Positions 1 through 9,169 are shown, numbered from the stretch's first letter. The stretch: 64,000 nt of DNA from Paraglaciecola mesophila KMM 241 (GCF_000315015.1 NZ_BAEP01000030.1:98914-162913), one strand, 5' to 3'. The notes: a model not told the origin generated them from the letters alone. Numbers and translations: made by a program.

Positions 1-402
1 GACATAATCCTGACTGGCCTTATCTAGGCCGTGTTCGCCATAATATAAAGAACTTACCGCTGGGGGAACATTGCTTAAGCTGGTCAAATACTTTCGATTA
101 CCACTAAATGTGCTGAGGGCGCTTTCTAGGGCTTGTTTAAATTGATGCGTAGATTGAGGGGAGAGTTGGCAAGCGGATAACCTAGAAATCGATAGAGCGA
201 TACGTTGCGACAACATACGTTGCTGCCCCGCAATATTAATCACATTTGCGTCATTTGCTTGGGCACTGAATATGTACTTAAGAATTAGTGCAGAACCAGT
301 AACGGTTACCGCCACTAGCGTCAATGCTAAGATATAACGTGCACGAATCGATAAACCTGTCCTTCCTGCCAAAGTCCTTACTCCTGTGCTCATGGTTATC
401 AT
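1..402 (-). CDS. Partial membrane sensor with NarX/PilJ-type N-terminal domain
   Basis: Only the N-terminal part (about 134 codons) lies in the window; the frame stays open to the left edge. A membrane segment at about residues 18-40 is followed by the motif NIAGQQRMLSQRI, which is typical of the type IV pili methyl-accepting/NarX-like sensing domain (PF13675). This domain normally sits in the periplasm in front of a signalling output such as a histidine kinase, GGDEF or methyl-accepting domain. The output module is outside the window, so its class cannot be stated. Two in-frame ATG codons (402 and 393) follow an in-frame stop, and neither has a clear ribosome binding site. Confidence 0.7.
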   Translation of the reverse strand, partial: MITMSTGVRTLAGRTGLSIRARYILALTLVAVTVTGSALILKYIFSAQANDANVINIAGQQRMLSQRIALSISRLSACQLSPQSTHQFKQALESALSTFSGNRKYLTSLSNVPPAVSSLYYGEHGLDKASQDYV

Positions 403-912
403 CGAGTGTCGACACTAACCTTGAACCTTGTAATATACGTCAAGTTAACCGTTTTATGTGTCTTTTTTAGCGAGCGCAATAAATTATCAATAAAATCAAA
501 TACTTAAAAGAATTAACGGTCTAGGCGAATTAACGTCATAGACGGATTAAACTAAAGCTTAGTCGATAATGGAGGGTTATTTTACCCAGTCTACCGTTTG
601 ATGCCTCTTGTGAGCAACCTACTATAAAGAGGCAGAGCTGACTTCATCGTAGGTTCTGCATGATGGGTAGATGCTTTACCTCTTTAGCATGAGATAAAGC
701 CGTTGCTAGCGACCATACTTTTAACCTTAATATTGGCGAAAAGTGGGTTAAGAAAGGTGACATGTAGCCTTATTTAAAAGGGAACGATATTTAAAGGGTA
801 GCGATGCAAAAGCGCCACTTAGCAAATTGCTCTGCTTAGTGGCGTAGGTTTTAGTACAAAAGTGTAGCTTGCATAAAGTGAATAACTTTATGCAGTGGCT
901 TTATTTTGTTAT
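403..912. other. Intergenic stretch without a convincing gene
   Basis: About 500 bases lie between the 5' end of the sensor gene and the 3' end of the lipoprotein gene, both on the minus strand. I see no plausible coding frame. It should hold the sensor promoter near its left side and two hairpins (813-844 and 871-893) near the lipoprotein end. Confidence 0.5.
813..844 (-). terminator. Probable rho-independent terminator of the propeller lipoprotein gene
   Basis: A 12-bp stem with one mismatch (CGCCACTTAGCA against TGCTTAGTGGCG) and an 8-nt loop is followed on the minus strand by CTTTTGC. A second perfect 9-bp hairpin (GCATAAAGT/ACTTTATGC, 871-893) lies between it and the stop codon. The T-run is short, so strength is uncertain. 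Confidence 0.5.
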
Positions 913-3009
913 TTATTCAGAAATATAATGCGGAATAATAGCGACCGATTCAGGCGCATTAAAGCTTATGGTTGCATTGGCAGCGATGTCTCCTCCTTCG
1001 CTGGCTAAGATGTTGTCAAAACGCATGATCACGTTATTTGACTTCTCTGCTACGAATAGATCACTGCCCGAATACATAATATCAACAGGGTTGCCTAAAT
1101 TGGAGTTTGCACCGCCAATATTAACTTGTATTTCGGTTAGTCCATCTGCTGAATCAGCGGCCGATAATACGTATAGTTTGCCATCAGTTGCATCAGCTGC
1201 GCTGCCTACATCGGATAGAATTAAGTTACCTGACGCTGGGTCAAAATCAATGCCGTGGATATTTGATGGTGCGAGTAATGCGGTGCCGCCTACAGCAGGA
1301 ATGATCGTACGATCTTGTGCTGTTAACGTCGTCATGCCGCTATTCATACGCGCGGTAACTTCATCAAATACGGCAACCGTACCATTGGTTAGCGCTACAT
1401 ATGCTCGGTCTGTACTCGCATCATAATCAACGTCCCACGGACGAGTATTGTCGGCAAGATTTAAGGTTAGTACTGGAGCAGCATCGCCTGAGGCGCACAA
1501 AGAAAATACCAATATTCCTGGGGTGGTGGCGTTATTTTCGGCCACAAACAGTAAGCCACTATTTGACGCGACGTCTAAGCCTTTGGGAGTGACGAGTCCT
1601 GTGTTTTCACCGGCAATAACTCTGTCTCTGGAGGTATCGAATGATTCCGTATCGCGAGACTTAGCAACGCGGTTACCCACGAGTATACCGGCTGTACCTG
1701 TATCTGGATCATCAAAGGTTGCGTAGGCATCGCCTGCGATGTCAAATGCAACGCTTTCTATGCTTTGACTGTAATCGTACCCGCTGAGCTGAGTATTCAA
1801 TGACGTGTTAAATTTAGCAATCATACCAAAAGTATCATCGCCTGCTGCTGGGTTTCCACTTACCGCGATACCATTAAAACTGACGCTGGTTGTGGCAATG
1901 TCCGATGCGTCTGCATTGTTGTTTGCTTCAGTGACTTGCACTAATGACTCAGGTTTTATACTGCTGGTGGTTAATGTCGGAGCGATATCTCCACTTGGAC
2001 CAGAAAATATATTCGAAAACACCAGTATGGCGTCATTAGATTTCTCCGCTACACGTAAATCTGTTCCGCTAAGTATGATATCGACTGGATTACCCAATAA
2101 TGTCAGCGGACCAGAAATAGAACGTGCAACACTGACATTTCCATCGGCACTAGCAGCATTATCGATGACAAAAATAGCGCCGTCAGTGGCAGATGCTGCA
2201 TCACCAACATCACTGACAACCAGTTTGTTTGTCTCACGGTCGTACACAATACCGTGAATATTTACTGAAATCGTAGTTTGAGTATCGTCACTAGGGGTGA
2301 TCACGCGGGCAGGCATGGCAGCAAACCCACCTGATACATAGTCGTCATAAACCGCAATAGTACCGTCGGTTAGCGCCACGAATAAACGATCGTTGACTTC
2401 ATCGTAATCCAAGTCCCATGGCTTGGCGTCCGTTAAGGTTTCTGCTAGAGGGGCGACGTCGCCCGCAGCGGCTGAGCCAAATACACTGATACGCATACCG
2501 TTGAAGTCAGCGACCAAAACCAAGCCAGCACTATGTGCTATGCCGATACCTTTAGGGTTAACTAAACCAGTATTGGCGCCGGTAATTTCTCGGTCTTCAG
2601 TCGTATTAAATGCGTTATCTTCGGCGCGTTGCCCAACTCCACAAAGAAAACGCAAACTGCCTGTGGTGGCATCGCCAGCGTGTACAAGGTTATTAAGTGG
2701 ATCAAGGGCGATGCCTTCATTGTTGCCGCTAGAAAGGGTTTTTAGTTTGGCCGCATTTTGATCGACTAGATCAACGGTTCCTGCATTGTCAGGGCCGTTA
2801 TTTGATATTAAGAATTGCGCTGCTGCGAAACCGGGCGTGCCTGGTTGGCCGTCATTACCTGGGGTACCCATTTCCCCTTGCTCACCTTGTGGACCTTGGG
2901 CGCCATCATCGCCATCACAGGCTGTAAGCGATAAAGCGACGGATAGACCAATCAATGTAGTTACAAATTTCCGGGTTGACGTATTCTTTGTTTGTGTATT
3001 CCTGATCAT
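913..3009 (-). CDS. Lipoprotein with collagen-like triplets and duplicated beta-propeller-like repeats
   Basis: This 698-residue protein starts with a lipoprotein signal (LSLTAC, lipidated Cys31). A short collagen-like run follows, with Gly at every third position from residues 36 to 60. The rest is built of NHL/YVTN-like beta-propeller repeats arranged as two homologous halves, at about residues 105-380 and 440-690. Paired motifs show the duplication: NTGLVNPKGIGIAHSAGL with NTGLVTPKGLDVASNSGL, and GNPVDIILSGTDLRVAEKSN with GNPVDIMYSGSDLFVAEKSN. It is probably anchored in the outer membrane, where the triplet run may act as a stalk. The ligand is unknown. It appears monocistronic. Confidence is high that the gene is real and low for any specific function. 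Confidence 0.85.
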   Translation of the reverse strand: MIRNTQTKNTSTRKFVTTLIGLSVALSLTACDGDDGAQGPQGEQGEMGTPGNDGQPGTPGFAAAQFLISNNGPDNAGTVDLVDQNAAKLKTLSSGNNEGIALDPLNNLVHAGDATTGSLRFLCGVGQRAEDNAFNTTEDREITGANTGLVNPKGIGIAHSAGLVLVADFNGMRISVFGSAAAGDVAPLAETLTDAKPWDLDYDEVNDRLFVALTDGTIAVYDDYVSGGFAAMPARVITPSDDTQTTISVNIHGIVYDRETNKLVVSDVGDAASATDGAIFVIDNAASADGNVSVARSISGPLTLLGNPVDIILSGTDLRVAEKSNDAILVFSNIFSGPSGDIAPTLTTSSIKPESLVQVTEANNNADASDIATTSVSFNGIAVSGNPAAGDDTFGMIAKFNTSLNTQLSGYDYSQSIESVAFDIAGDAYATFDDPDTGTAGILVGNRVAKSRDTESFDTSRDRVIAGENTGLVTPKGLDVASNSGLLFVAENNATTPGILVFSLCASGDAAPVLTLNLADNTRPWDVDYDASTDRAYVALTNGTVAVFDEVTARMNSGMTTLTAQDRTIIPAVGGTALLAPSNIHGIDFDPASGNLILSDVGSAADATDGKLYVLSAADSADGLTEIQVNIGGANSNLGNPVDIMYSGSDLFVAEKSNNVIMRFDNILASEGGDIAANATISFNAPESVAIIPHYISE

Positions 3010-3506
3010 GATATTAGCTCCTTAAAGTAGCATGATTGCCATATTGCAAAGCGCCGAAAACGCGCGGTACATATAACTTAACGATTCACTAAGCGCACTG
3101 GATGCAAATTAATGCAAAATTGTGCAAAAAATATTTAAAATGATAAAAATCAGTTACATCATTCCACTGTAACAAGTGAGGAGGGCAATTATTAATGCGG
3201 ATTGGTATTAGAGCGGAGGGCTGGCAAAAGAGAAAACAACTACATAACCAACACGGTTGGTTTGCTCGAACAACCAATTAGCTTAAGGGAATACTTCAGC
3301 GGGTTTTGTGCTACATTCTTGGTATTTTAAAGAATGAAACAACTTAAAAGGTACGCATTAGCGCTCAGCGGCGCTTTGTACTTAATACGCTGGTTGAGTT
3401 CTAAAAGGCAATGATTTACTGGAATGGGTATAAAATAGCATGGCCCTCACATGCAATAATAAACACATCATTTATTTTAACTATTAGAATGTTTCGAGAA
3501 ATAACA
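3010..3506. promoter_or_regulatory. Divergent intergenic region carrying one copy of a dispersed decamer
   Basis: This gap must hold the promoters of the minus-strand lipoprotein gene and of the plus-strand CWC gene. It is AT-rich near 3110-3160. ATTGGTATTA at 3201-3210 is the reverse complement of TAATACCAAT, which also occurs in the gap upstream of opgG. No convincing coding frame of its own is visible. Confidence 0.4.
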
Positions 3507-3884
3507 ATGCGTAAAGAGGAAGCACTCTCTATTGTTGATGACATGCGTTGCCCATTTTGCCACCAAGGTAATCAGTGTAATAATGCTCAAGTTGCTCAAA
3601 ATACGTCAAAGCGAGCAAAAGCAGACGTACAGACCTGCAGCCCTGAGCAAATTAACAGCCCTGAGCCAATTAACAGCCTTGAGCCAATAAACGCCGCAGC
3701 TAATAATCAACAACAGTTAAAACCACAAAATAAGCTTGATTGCTGGTGTTTTGTGGCTTCTATTCCTCAAGCACTTATTGATTTAGTGCCTGCAAATAGC
3801 CAGCACAAACAGTGTATCTGCCAACAATGCGTCAATGCTTTCAGCCACGATCCATGTGCGTTCAAACGCAAGTATTGCTGCTGA
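3507..3884 (+). CDS. Cysteine-rich CWC family small protein
   Basis: The protein is 125 residues if started at the ATG at 3507, just before MRKEEALSI. An upstream in-frame start at 3411 would add 32 residues that do not look conserved. Cysteine clusters CPFCHQGNQC near the N-terminus and CWCF, CICQQC and the terminal KYCC match the cysteine-rich CWC family, which is presumed to bind metal. Function is unknown. Between the clusters lies a linker with a threefold repeated hexapeptide (SPEQIN, SPEPIN, SLEPIN) encoded by 18-bp tandem repeats. A weak purine-rich sequence precedes the start. Confidence 0.7.
   Translation: MRKEEALSIVDDMRCPFCHQGNQCNNAQVAQNTSKRAKADVQTCSPEQINSPEPINSLEPINAAANNQQQLKPQNKLDCWCFVASIPQALIDLVPANSQHKQCICQQCVNAFSHDPCAFKRKYCC
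3639..3692 (+). repeat. Three tandem 18-bp in-frame repeats
   Basis: Units of 18 bp start at 3639, 3657 and 3675 and encode SPEQIN, SPEPIN and SLEPIN in the linker of the CWC protein. The units differ by a few bases. Because the length is a multiple of three, copy-number change would not break the frame. Confidence 0.85.
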
Positions 3885-3974
3885 CAATTGCTACTGACGA
3901 AAGAGTAGTCGTCGGTTCCTAAATGCCTATAGGTTATTAGCTGCGGTTTTAAGCCGCGTTAGCTGCCTAATAGT

Positions 3975-4865
3975 TTACAACAAGCCTTCACTTTGCAGTT
4001 TTAATGCTAGCGCTTTGATGTGGGCAGGGCCTATTTCACAGCAACCTCCAATAATGGATGCGCCATTATCTACCCAATTCATAGCGTGCGCCGCGTAATG
4101 TGCTGGGCTTAAATCGTTGCGCATTTCTAGCGCTTCTACTGTGTCTCCTGGATACAGCGCATCGATAGACACAAAGCCATTCGCGTAGGCACCTATTTTT
4201 GCACCAGAAGCTTGCATCAGTGGCCAGCAGGCGCTGATCGCTTCAGGCTGACTACAATTGAGTAATATCGCCTCTGGTGCCAGTGTTTCAAGCGCAGCTA
4301 ACGCCTCTTTAAGCGATTCGCCACTGCGAAGTTGCTCGGGGTGACTGTCACTTACAGAAAACGCCACCCACACGGGTTTCCCACTTTCTTTAGCCGCCGT
4401 ACAGGCCGCTTGTGCTTCACAAATCGACGACATTGTCTCGCAAATAAAGATATCACTAGCCGGCGATTGCAATGCTACCAATTGACGGTAGCTCATCAGT
4501 GAGGCTTCATAAGATAAAGACACTTCAGGATGGTAGCTTGCCACTAGTGGCGGCAAGCTACCTGCGATAGCTACATCATCACGTTGGGATAGTTCAATCG
4601 CCTCTTGGGCGACGCGCATCGCTGCGTGATGTAAATGCGTTAATTGCTCAAATTGGTTTTCACGCTTAAGGCGCTGTGGGGTAGCAGTATAGGTGTTTAA
4701 CGTAATGACCCGAGCACCACTGTCGATAAACTCTCGGTGTAAATCTCTGACCAGTTCTGGTTCATTAAGCATGATGTCAGCCGACCACATAGGGGTGACC
4801 TCGCGAGAGCTTCGGCGCAATAATTCTTGGCCCATGCCGCCATCTAGTATGGTAATTGTACTCAT
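3975..4865 (-). CDS. Homocysteine S-methyltransferase family protein
   Basis: This 296-residue enzyme resembles the zinc-dependent homocysteine S-methyltransferase domain of MmuM, YitJ and the MetH N-terminus. It begins ITILDGGMGQELLRR, includes ITLNTYTATPQRL, has a first zinc Cys in LLNCSQPEAI and the terminal GGCC pair in IIGGCCEIGPAHI. It probably moves a methyl group from S-methylmethionine or a related donor to homocysteine to make methionine in the cytoplasm; the donor cannot be deduced. I chose the ATG at 4865 because AGGAAG precedes it by four bases. An open frame extends to 4910 but lacks such a site. It stands alone, convergent with the CWC gene. Confidence 0.85.
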   Translation of the reverse strand: MSTITILDGGMGQELLRRSSREVTPMWSADIMLNEPELVRDLHREFIDSGARVITLNTYTATPQRLKRENQFEQLTHLHHAAMRVAQEAIELSQRDDVAIAGSLPPLVASYHPEVSLSYEASLMSYRQLVALQSPASDIFICETMSSICEAQAACTAAKESGKPVWVAFSVSDSHPEQLRSGESLKEALAALETLAPEAILLNCSQPEAISACWPLMQASGAKIGAYANGFVSIDALYPGDTVEALEMRNDLSPAHYAAHAMNWVDNGASIIGGCCEIGPAHIKALALKLQSEGLL

Positions 4866-5773
4866 TAAACTTCCTGCAATTTGAATATTGGTGATGCCAT
4901 GAAATAGCACGACATAATGCCTTATTTTATTTCTTTATTCACTGGAGCCGTACAGACATGTTCTGTTATGAAGTGTGTTTTCTGTGACAAAATGATGGGT
5001 GATCTCATGCCTCTTGCCGAAAATGGCTCCGGCGTAATAGCCAATCAGTCTCGGCGGTCGGGAAAACGCAGGAATAAAGAACAATTCGTGACCGACGGTT
5101 CAGAAGAACAATTTGGCGCTATTGCTGTTCAAGGTGTGGTCGCATTATTAACTATTATCACTCAGTTAAAGATTGCAAATGGCAACGGATAGGAACTTAT
5201 GGCAGTACAAGGCATGTAGAGCTTTTTGTTTTCTAACCCCTATCAAAATGTAAAAGCGATGGTAGTGAAATCAGACATCAGTGAAGCGTATATTTATAAA
5301 TTGTGACGAGAAGACAGCTCTCATGCTAAGTACGCTAATTTCTAATTGTGATATCAAAACAAATGAAGCGCTAAATTCACACTTATCGGTTAACTACATA
5401 TTGATCACCTAAGGCCCCAATCTCGTTAATCTAGGCGCAAGACGAAAAGCGGGTAACATTAAGCATTCAATCGATATGAAAAAAGTCCTAAACGCGGCCG
5501 AGCAGGCCTTTTAAATTGTGGAACTCGAAACCTGTGGCCACAATTTATTCTCGCATCATCATGAAGTGACAAACAGGATAGCAAGCTGGTTTGAAAGCCA
5601 CATGTGAGTCAAGGATAAGAAGTAGAAAAGCCTAATACAATTTTCAATGCAATTTCAGTTCACTGGGTATTTAGTGTCAACACCAGTTCAACTTTTTTAA
5701 AAGTCGTCAAGCGGGATTGCTCTCAACGCTCCGCAGCAGCTTGCTCTTGATGCCCGCAAGCACGGGCTTGCTT
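4866..5773. other. Gap of about 900 bp with a doubtful ORF and possible decayed coding sequence
   Basis: The only sizeable plus-strand frame runs from 4917 to 5192 (91 codons, ending LLTIITQLKIANGNG). It resembles nothing I recognise. Past its stop the same frame reads on with few stops (for example VKAMVVKSDISEAYIYKL), and short readable stretches continue to about 5650. This suggests either ordinary spacer or a degraded gene. I do not call a functional gene here. Confidence 0.35.
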
Positions 5774-6964
5774 TTAGTACCCAGCAAGCGGGCTGACGAG
5801 GTCAAACAAATTACTGTTGTCGAAAAGGCTGGTATCGTCGCTGGTCAGAGTGGAGGTTTGTGCATCAACACTGACTACGGTCAATACATGTTTGTCTTCG
5901 TTGGTAAGTATGTTGAACATATCACCATTTTGACCCGGTATTGCTTCGCTTTTAATCAGTTGAAATCTGTCTCCGCTTGCGACGCCCATTTCACTGCCAA
6001 TATTAATTACTATCTGTTGATTGTTTTTATGAATGATTTGGCCAAGTGATTTTTGGCAGGTGAGGGTATTGCTGATATCGATGACAGCGCTATTGATCGT
6101 GTTCAATACTACGCGGCCGTAATCGCTGCGCCAAAAGAGGCTATTGTAGGTATCGACCGGGTAGGTGGCATCGAAGTTCCAATCTGCTTCGCCATGATAA
6201 CTCTGATTCACCAGCATCTTGTTGTAAAAGGCGTCAAATAAATACAGTTGCATAGTGAAATTGCGCCTAAGGGCCACATCATCGCTGATTAAGCCCTTAG
6301 TGGTTTGCTCAAAAAGACTAATGTCTCTGATATAGCCAAATAGCACAAATTGGCTGTGATATTGGTTTGCCAAATGACGAGCGGTCTGGGAAATATACCC
6401 CAACGTAGGCTCTTGCAGCACGCTTTTAGGTATAAACACCTGGTTAATCAGTTGTACTTTTGCCACCAGCTCATCTGAGAATAACTGCTGTTCGACGCGT
6501 TTACTAACCTGTGGCCCTAGGTCAAAAATAGCACCATAACTGGCTTGAGCAGGTTTTAACATAGGTAGTTGGGTAACAAGCAAAGAGCGCATGTAGTTGT
6601 CATGGCTACAATCAAAAAGTGGTTCAATATCGACTTTCACGTACACGTGTAAAATATCGTCGATGACCTCTTCACTGAGAATTTCGACGCGCCTGATTTT
6701 ACCTTCACTGCGCAATTCGGTTTTACTGCTTTGCAATAAACCATCGAGTGAAATGTCTTTGGCTGTGATCATGATGCCATGCTGAAAAGAAGCATCCGCA
6801 ATAGCATTTTTAATCGCTGCCGCTCGAATTACGTTAAGATCAACCCCGTCAACGGCCAATTTTGCGTTACCTTGATACCATACGGCTAAGGCCTGCTGAC
6901 TGCACAAACCAAGCCAGAGAATAGGAAGTAAGTAAGCGAGTAGTGCCCGGCGTAACGCGTTCAT
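5774..6964 (-). CDS. flgT: Flagellar H-ring protein FlgT
   Basis: The 396-residue protein has a cleavable signal peptide (about residues 1-27, ending QQALA) and then the FlgT pattern. An N-terminal region begins WYQGNAKLAVDGVD, followed by KNAIADASF and by TELRSEGKIRRVEIL. A middle domain has FVLFGYIRDIS, and a C-terminal SH3-like region contains INIGSEMGVASGDRFQLI. In Vibrio, FlgT forms the H-ring around the LP-ring and is needed to assemble the sodium-driven motor's T-ring. The start codon directly follows the flgH stop, so the two are one operon. No other flagellar gene is within the window, which is unusual. Assignment is by recalled family pattern. Confidence 0.8.
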   Translation of the reverse strand: MNALRRALLAYLLPILWLGLCSQQALAVWYQGNAKLAVDGVDLNVIRAAAIKNAIADASFQHGIMITAKDISLDGLLQSSKTELRSEGKIRRVEILSEEVIDDILHVYVKVDIEPLFDCSHDNYMRSLLVTQLPMLKPAQASYGAIFDLGPQVSKRVEQQLFSDELVAKVQLINQVFIPKSVLQEPTLGYISQTARHLANQYHSQFVLFGYIRDISLFEQTTKGLISDDVALRRNFTMQLYLFDAFYNKMLVNQSYHGEADWNFDATYPVDTYNSLFWRSDYGRVVLNTINSAVIDISNTLTCQKSLGQIIHKNNQQIVINIGSEMGVASGDRFQLIKSEAIPGQNGDMFNILTNEDKHVLTVVSVDAQTSTLTSDDTSLFDNSNLFDLVSPLAGY

Positions 6965-7708
6965 TTATTCTAAAATACCGAAAAGTTTGCCTAACAAAGA
7001 TGACTCTTGATTATCTTGTTGCTCGCCTTTACCGCTAAATTCAATACGTGAATTGCCCACTTTTACTGAACTGACAGTGTTGTCATTATCGATATCTGTA
7101 GGTCGAATCTCGCCAGAAAAACGGATATATTCTTCACCTTTATTCAGGGTCATCCACTTTTCACCGGCCACGAGTAAGTTTCCGTTAGGCATAATTTCAA
7201 GCACATAAACCGTGACATCGCCTTCCAATGAATTGTCTTGCTTGGTTTCTGCTGAGCTATCAAACTCATTTTCTTGCTCAAAATCCGCATTAAGTTTGTC
7301 ACCATCGATTTGCAGCGGTCCTGCATTCACGGTGACGGGGTCAAGGGTGAAATTGCCGCTTTTATCCCGGCTGTAATTTAGTGTTTTCTTGGACGAGGTC
7401 TTCTCAGCCAGTTCAACCAATATCATGTCCCCTACACGGTAACGATTATTGCGTTGATACAAACCGACTAAGTTGTCGGGATCAAACAGCGAACCTGTAG
7501 GGACTCTAACTGCAGGGAAGGGGTCGACTCTCACAGGACGAAATTCAGGGTTTCCGCGGTCAATTTCGGTCTTCGTCGGCTGAATAGCCCTTTGCTTCAC
7601 ATTGGGGTTAGTAGGGCTACTGGCTATAACCTGTTCTTCATTCGATACGGGGGTACTGCAAGCTGTGACAAGGAGCACCACAGATAGCGATAAGATTCTG
7701 ATTAACAT
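6965..7708 (-). CDS. flgH: Flagellar L-ring lipoprotein FlgH
   Basis: This 247-residue lipoprotein has signal and lipobox VTAC with Cys17. Conserved FlgH features are PTGSLFDPDN, the segment YRVGDMILVELAEKTSSKKT, NLLVAGEKWMTLNKGEEYIR and the end region RIEFSGKGE. FlgH builds the outer-membrane L-ring through which the flagellar rod passes. The stop abuts the flgT start with no spacer. The usual neighbours (flgG, flgI, flgJ) are absent, so this may be a relocated gene or a paralogue of a main-operon copy. The upstream region is shared with the divergent Ser/Ala-rich gene at 7905. Confidence 0.85.
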   Translation of the reverse strand: MLIRILSLSVVLLVTACSTPVSNEEQVIASSPTNPNVKQRAIQPTKTEIDRGNPEFRPVRVDPFPAVRVPTGSLFDPDNLVGLYQRNNRYRVGDMILVELAEKTSSKKTLNYSRDKSGNFTLDPVTVNAGPLQIDGDKLNADFEQENEFDSSAETKQDNSLEGDVTVYVLEIMPNGNLLVAGEKWMTLNKGEEYIRFSGEIRPTDIDNDNTVSSVKVGNSRIEFSGKGEQQDNQESSLLGKLFGILE

Positions 7709-7904
7709 GACTTTAACTTCAAATAAAAAGCGAATAATGATGTTCGCATATTCGTTTGAAGCTTGTCTGTCTGACTTGTGTCAAGGTTGTGTAATGAAGG
7801 GTCAACTTTGCAAAGATAGGTAAATTATCTGCCTGCCATTGTATTATTTTGGTATGACTAGTATTGCTATAAAAATTATATATTTACGTTAATTAGGGGA
7901 CAGG

Positions 7905-9050
7905 GTGAGCATCATTGATCAATTCTCGCTAAGCCAATTTACCGAGCCGAACACATCAGTACTTTCCAAAGTAGAGAATGATGCGCAATCCACAGGAAAT
8001 GAAACTACCTCATCTTCACTTGAAAGCGGTACAGCCGTTGGTGCGTACTTTGCGGACATTTTGGCTAGCCTGCAAGGCTCAGCCAGCAAATTCATGGGCA
8101 ATGATAATGCCAGCGTCATCACGCAAATTGCTAGTACCACAAAACAAGATTCCAGCTCTGGTGAATCAGCCCTAGCTACCGCGGTCACATCGGGTGCTGC
8201 GGCAGCAAACCTATTTTCCTCACTTTTATCTGACAGCGAAGAGACCGCTGGTAGTCTAGTGTCGTCTGACTCGCTCGATGCATCTTCGACTGCTATCGCC
8301 TCAGGTAGCTCGCTTATCAGTGCCGCGCTGAGTGCAGATGAAAGCATCGCGAAAATTCAGCAACAATTAATGGCCTCTCTTAATGCGAATTTGTTCGGCG
8401 CAATGCTAGGTGATGGCACAAACGCTGACGGCACTGGTGCCTCGACGAGCGGATTACTCGCAGGCATTGGTACTTCTTTTTTAGACGATTCACTTTCGGA
8501 TGAGTCACTGGCCGCTATGCAGTCAAATTTATTGACCAGTTTGCATGCTAGTTTGTTTAGCGGCCTGACTGACTCAGCCACCACCTCACAAACTACCACG
8601 GATGAGACTAACCTCTTAACCGCGTCAAAGAGTGCCGTGAGCGATGCCCAAGCCAATTATTCGTTTTTACAAAATATGAGTGAGCTGTCTTTTGGTGAAG
8701 ACGGATTTGGCTTAAATGAATTTTTTGATACGGTAAATATTGCACAGCACGTGCCAATTGTTTCTAGTCTTTACCAAGATATGACGGGTGAAGCGATGAG
8801 TGCGGCGGCAAGTTTGGCGGGTGGTTTTTTATATGGCGGGCCGACAGGATTAGCCTTATCAGCTGCTGATTTGGTCGTCAAAGGCGTAACTGGCACAACG
8901 GTCAGTGATGCGATTGTCGACTTCGATTATGCAGGTACATTCTTCGGCGACAACATAGAGGCGTCCGCCGCTCAAGAAGCATTGAAGACCAAAGAAGAGC
9001 CAATTGAAGAATCGGCGAATGCCTATCAGTTTGTGTCTCGTCTTTTCTAG
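7905..9050 (+). CDS. Ser/Ala/Thr-rich acidic protein of unknown function, divergent from flgHT
   Basis: The GTG start at 7905 is preceded by AGGGGA. The 381-residue product has no signal peptide or strong membrane anchor. Residues 1-250 are low in complexity and rich in Ser, Ala, Thr and acidic residues. They hold two related units, IQQQLMASLNANLFGAMLGD and MQSNLLTSLHASLFSGLTD. The C-terminal part is more ordered: VNIAQHVPIVSSLYQDMTG is followed by a Gly/Ala-rich segment FLYGGPTGLALSAADLVV. I vaguely recall similar C-terminal segments in other proteobacterial proteins, but no function. The divergent placement next to flgH raises a flagellar or surface role, which is inference only. Confidence 0.75.
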   Translation: MSIIDQFSLSQFTEPNTSVLSKVENDAQSTGNETTSSSLESGTAVGAYFADILASLQGSASKFMGNDNASVITQIASTTKQDSSSGESALATAVTSGAAAANLFSSLLSDSEETAGSLVSSDSLDASSTAIASGSSLISAALSADESIAKIQQQLMASLNANLFGAMLGDGTNADGTGASTSGLLAGIGTSFLDDSLSDESLAAMQSNLLTSLHASLFSGLTDSATTSQTTTDETNLLTASKSAVSDAQANYSFLQNMSELSFGEDGFGLNEFFDTVNIAQHVPIVSSLYQDMTGEAMSAAASLAGGFLYGGPTGLALSAADLVVKGVTGTTVSDAIVDFDYAGTFFGDNIEASAAQEALKTKEEPIEESANAYQFVSRLF

Positions 9051-9169
9051 AAGCGCTATCTTCAGCAGTCTTATTTAAAAGCGACCCAAGCTTAAATTAA
9101 AAATACGCATGATGATTGCATAGGCAAAAAGACTACAATTTTCTTTCGCGCTAAAAAGTTGGAGTCTCT

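Noticed and set aside
968..2761. Several plus-strand open frames opposite the propeller lipoprotein gene
   Set aside because: They mirror a long, clearly coding minus-strand gene, lack ribosome binding sites and show no recognisable domains.
7850..7875. Sigma-54-like motif TGGTATG...TATTGCT upstream of the 7905 gene
   Set aside because: The distance between the GG and GC doublets is 13 bases instead of 10, so it does not fit a sigma-54 promoter.
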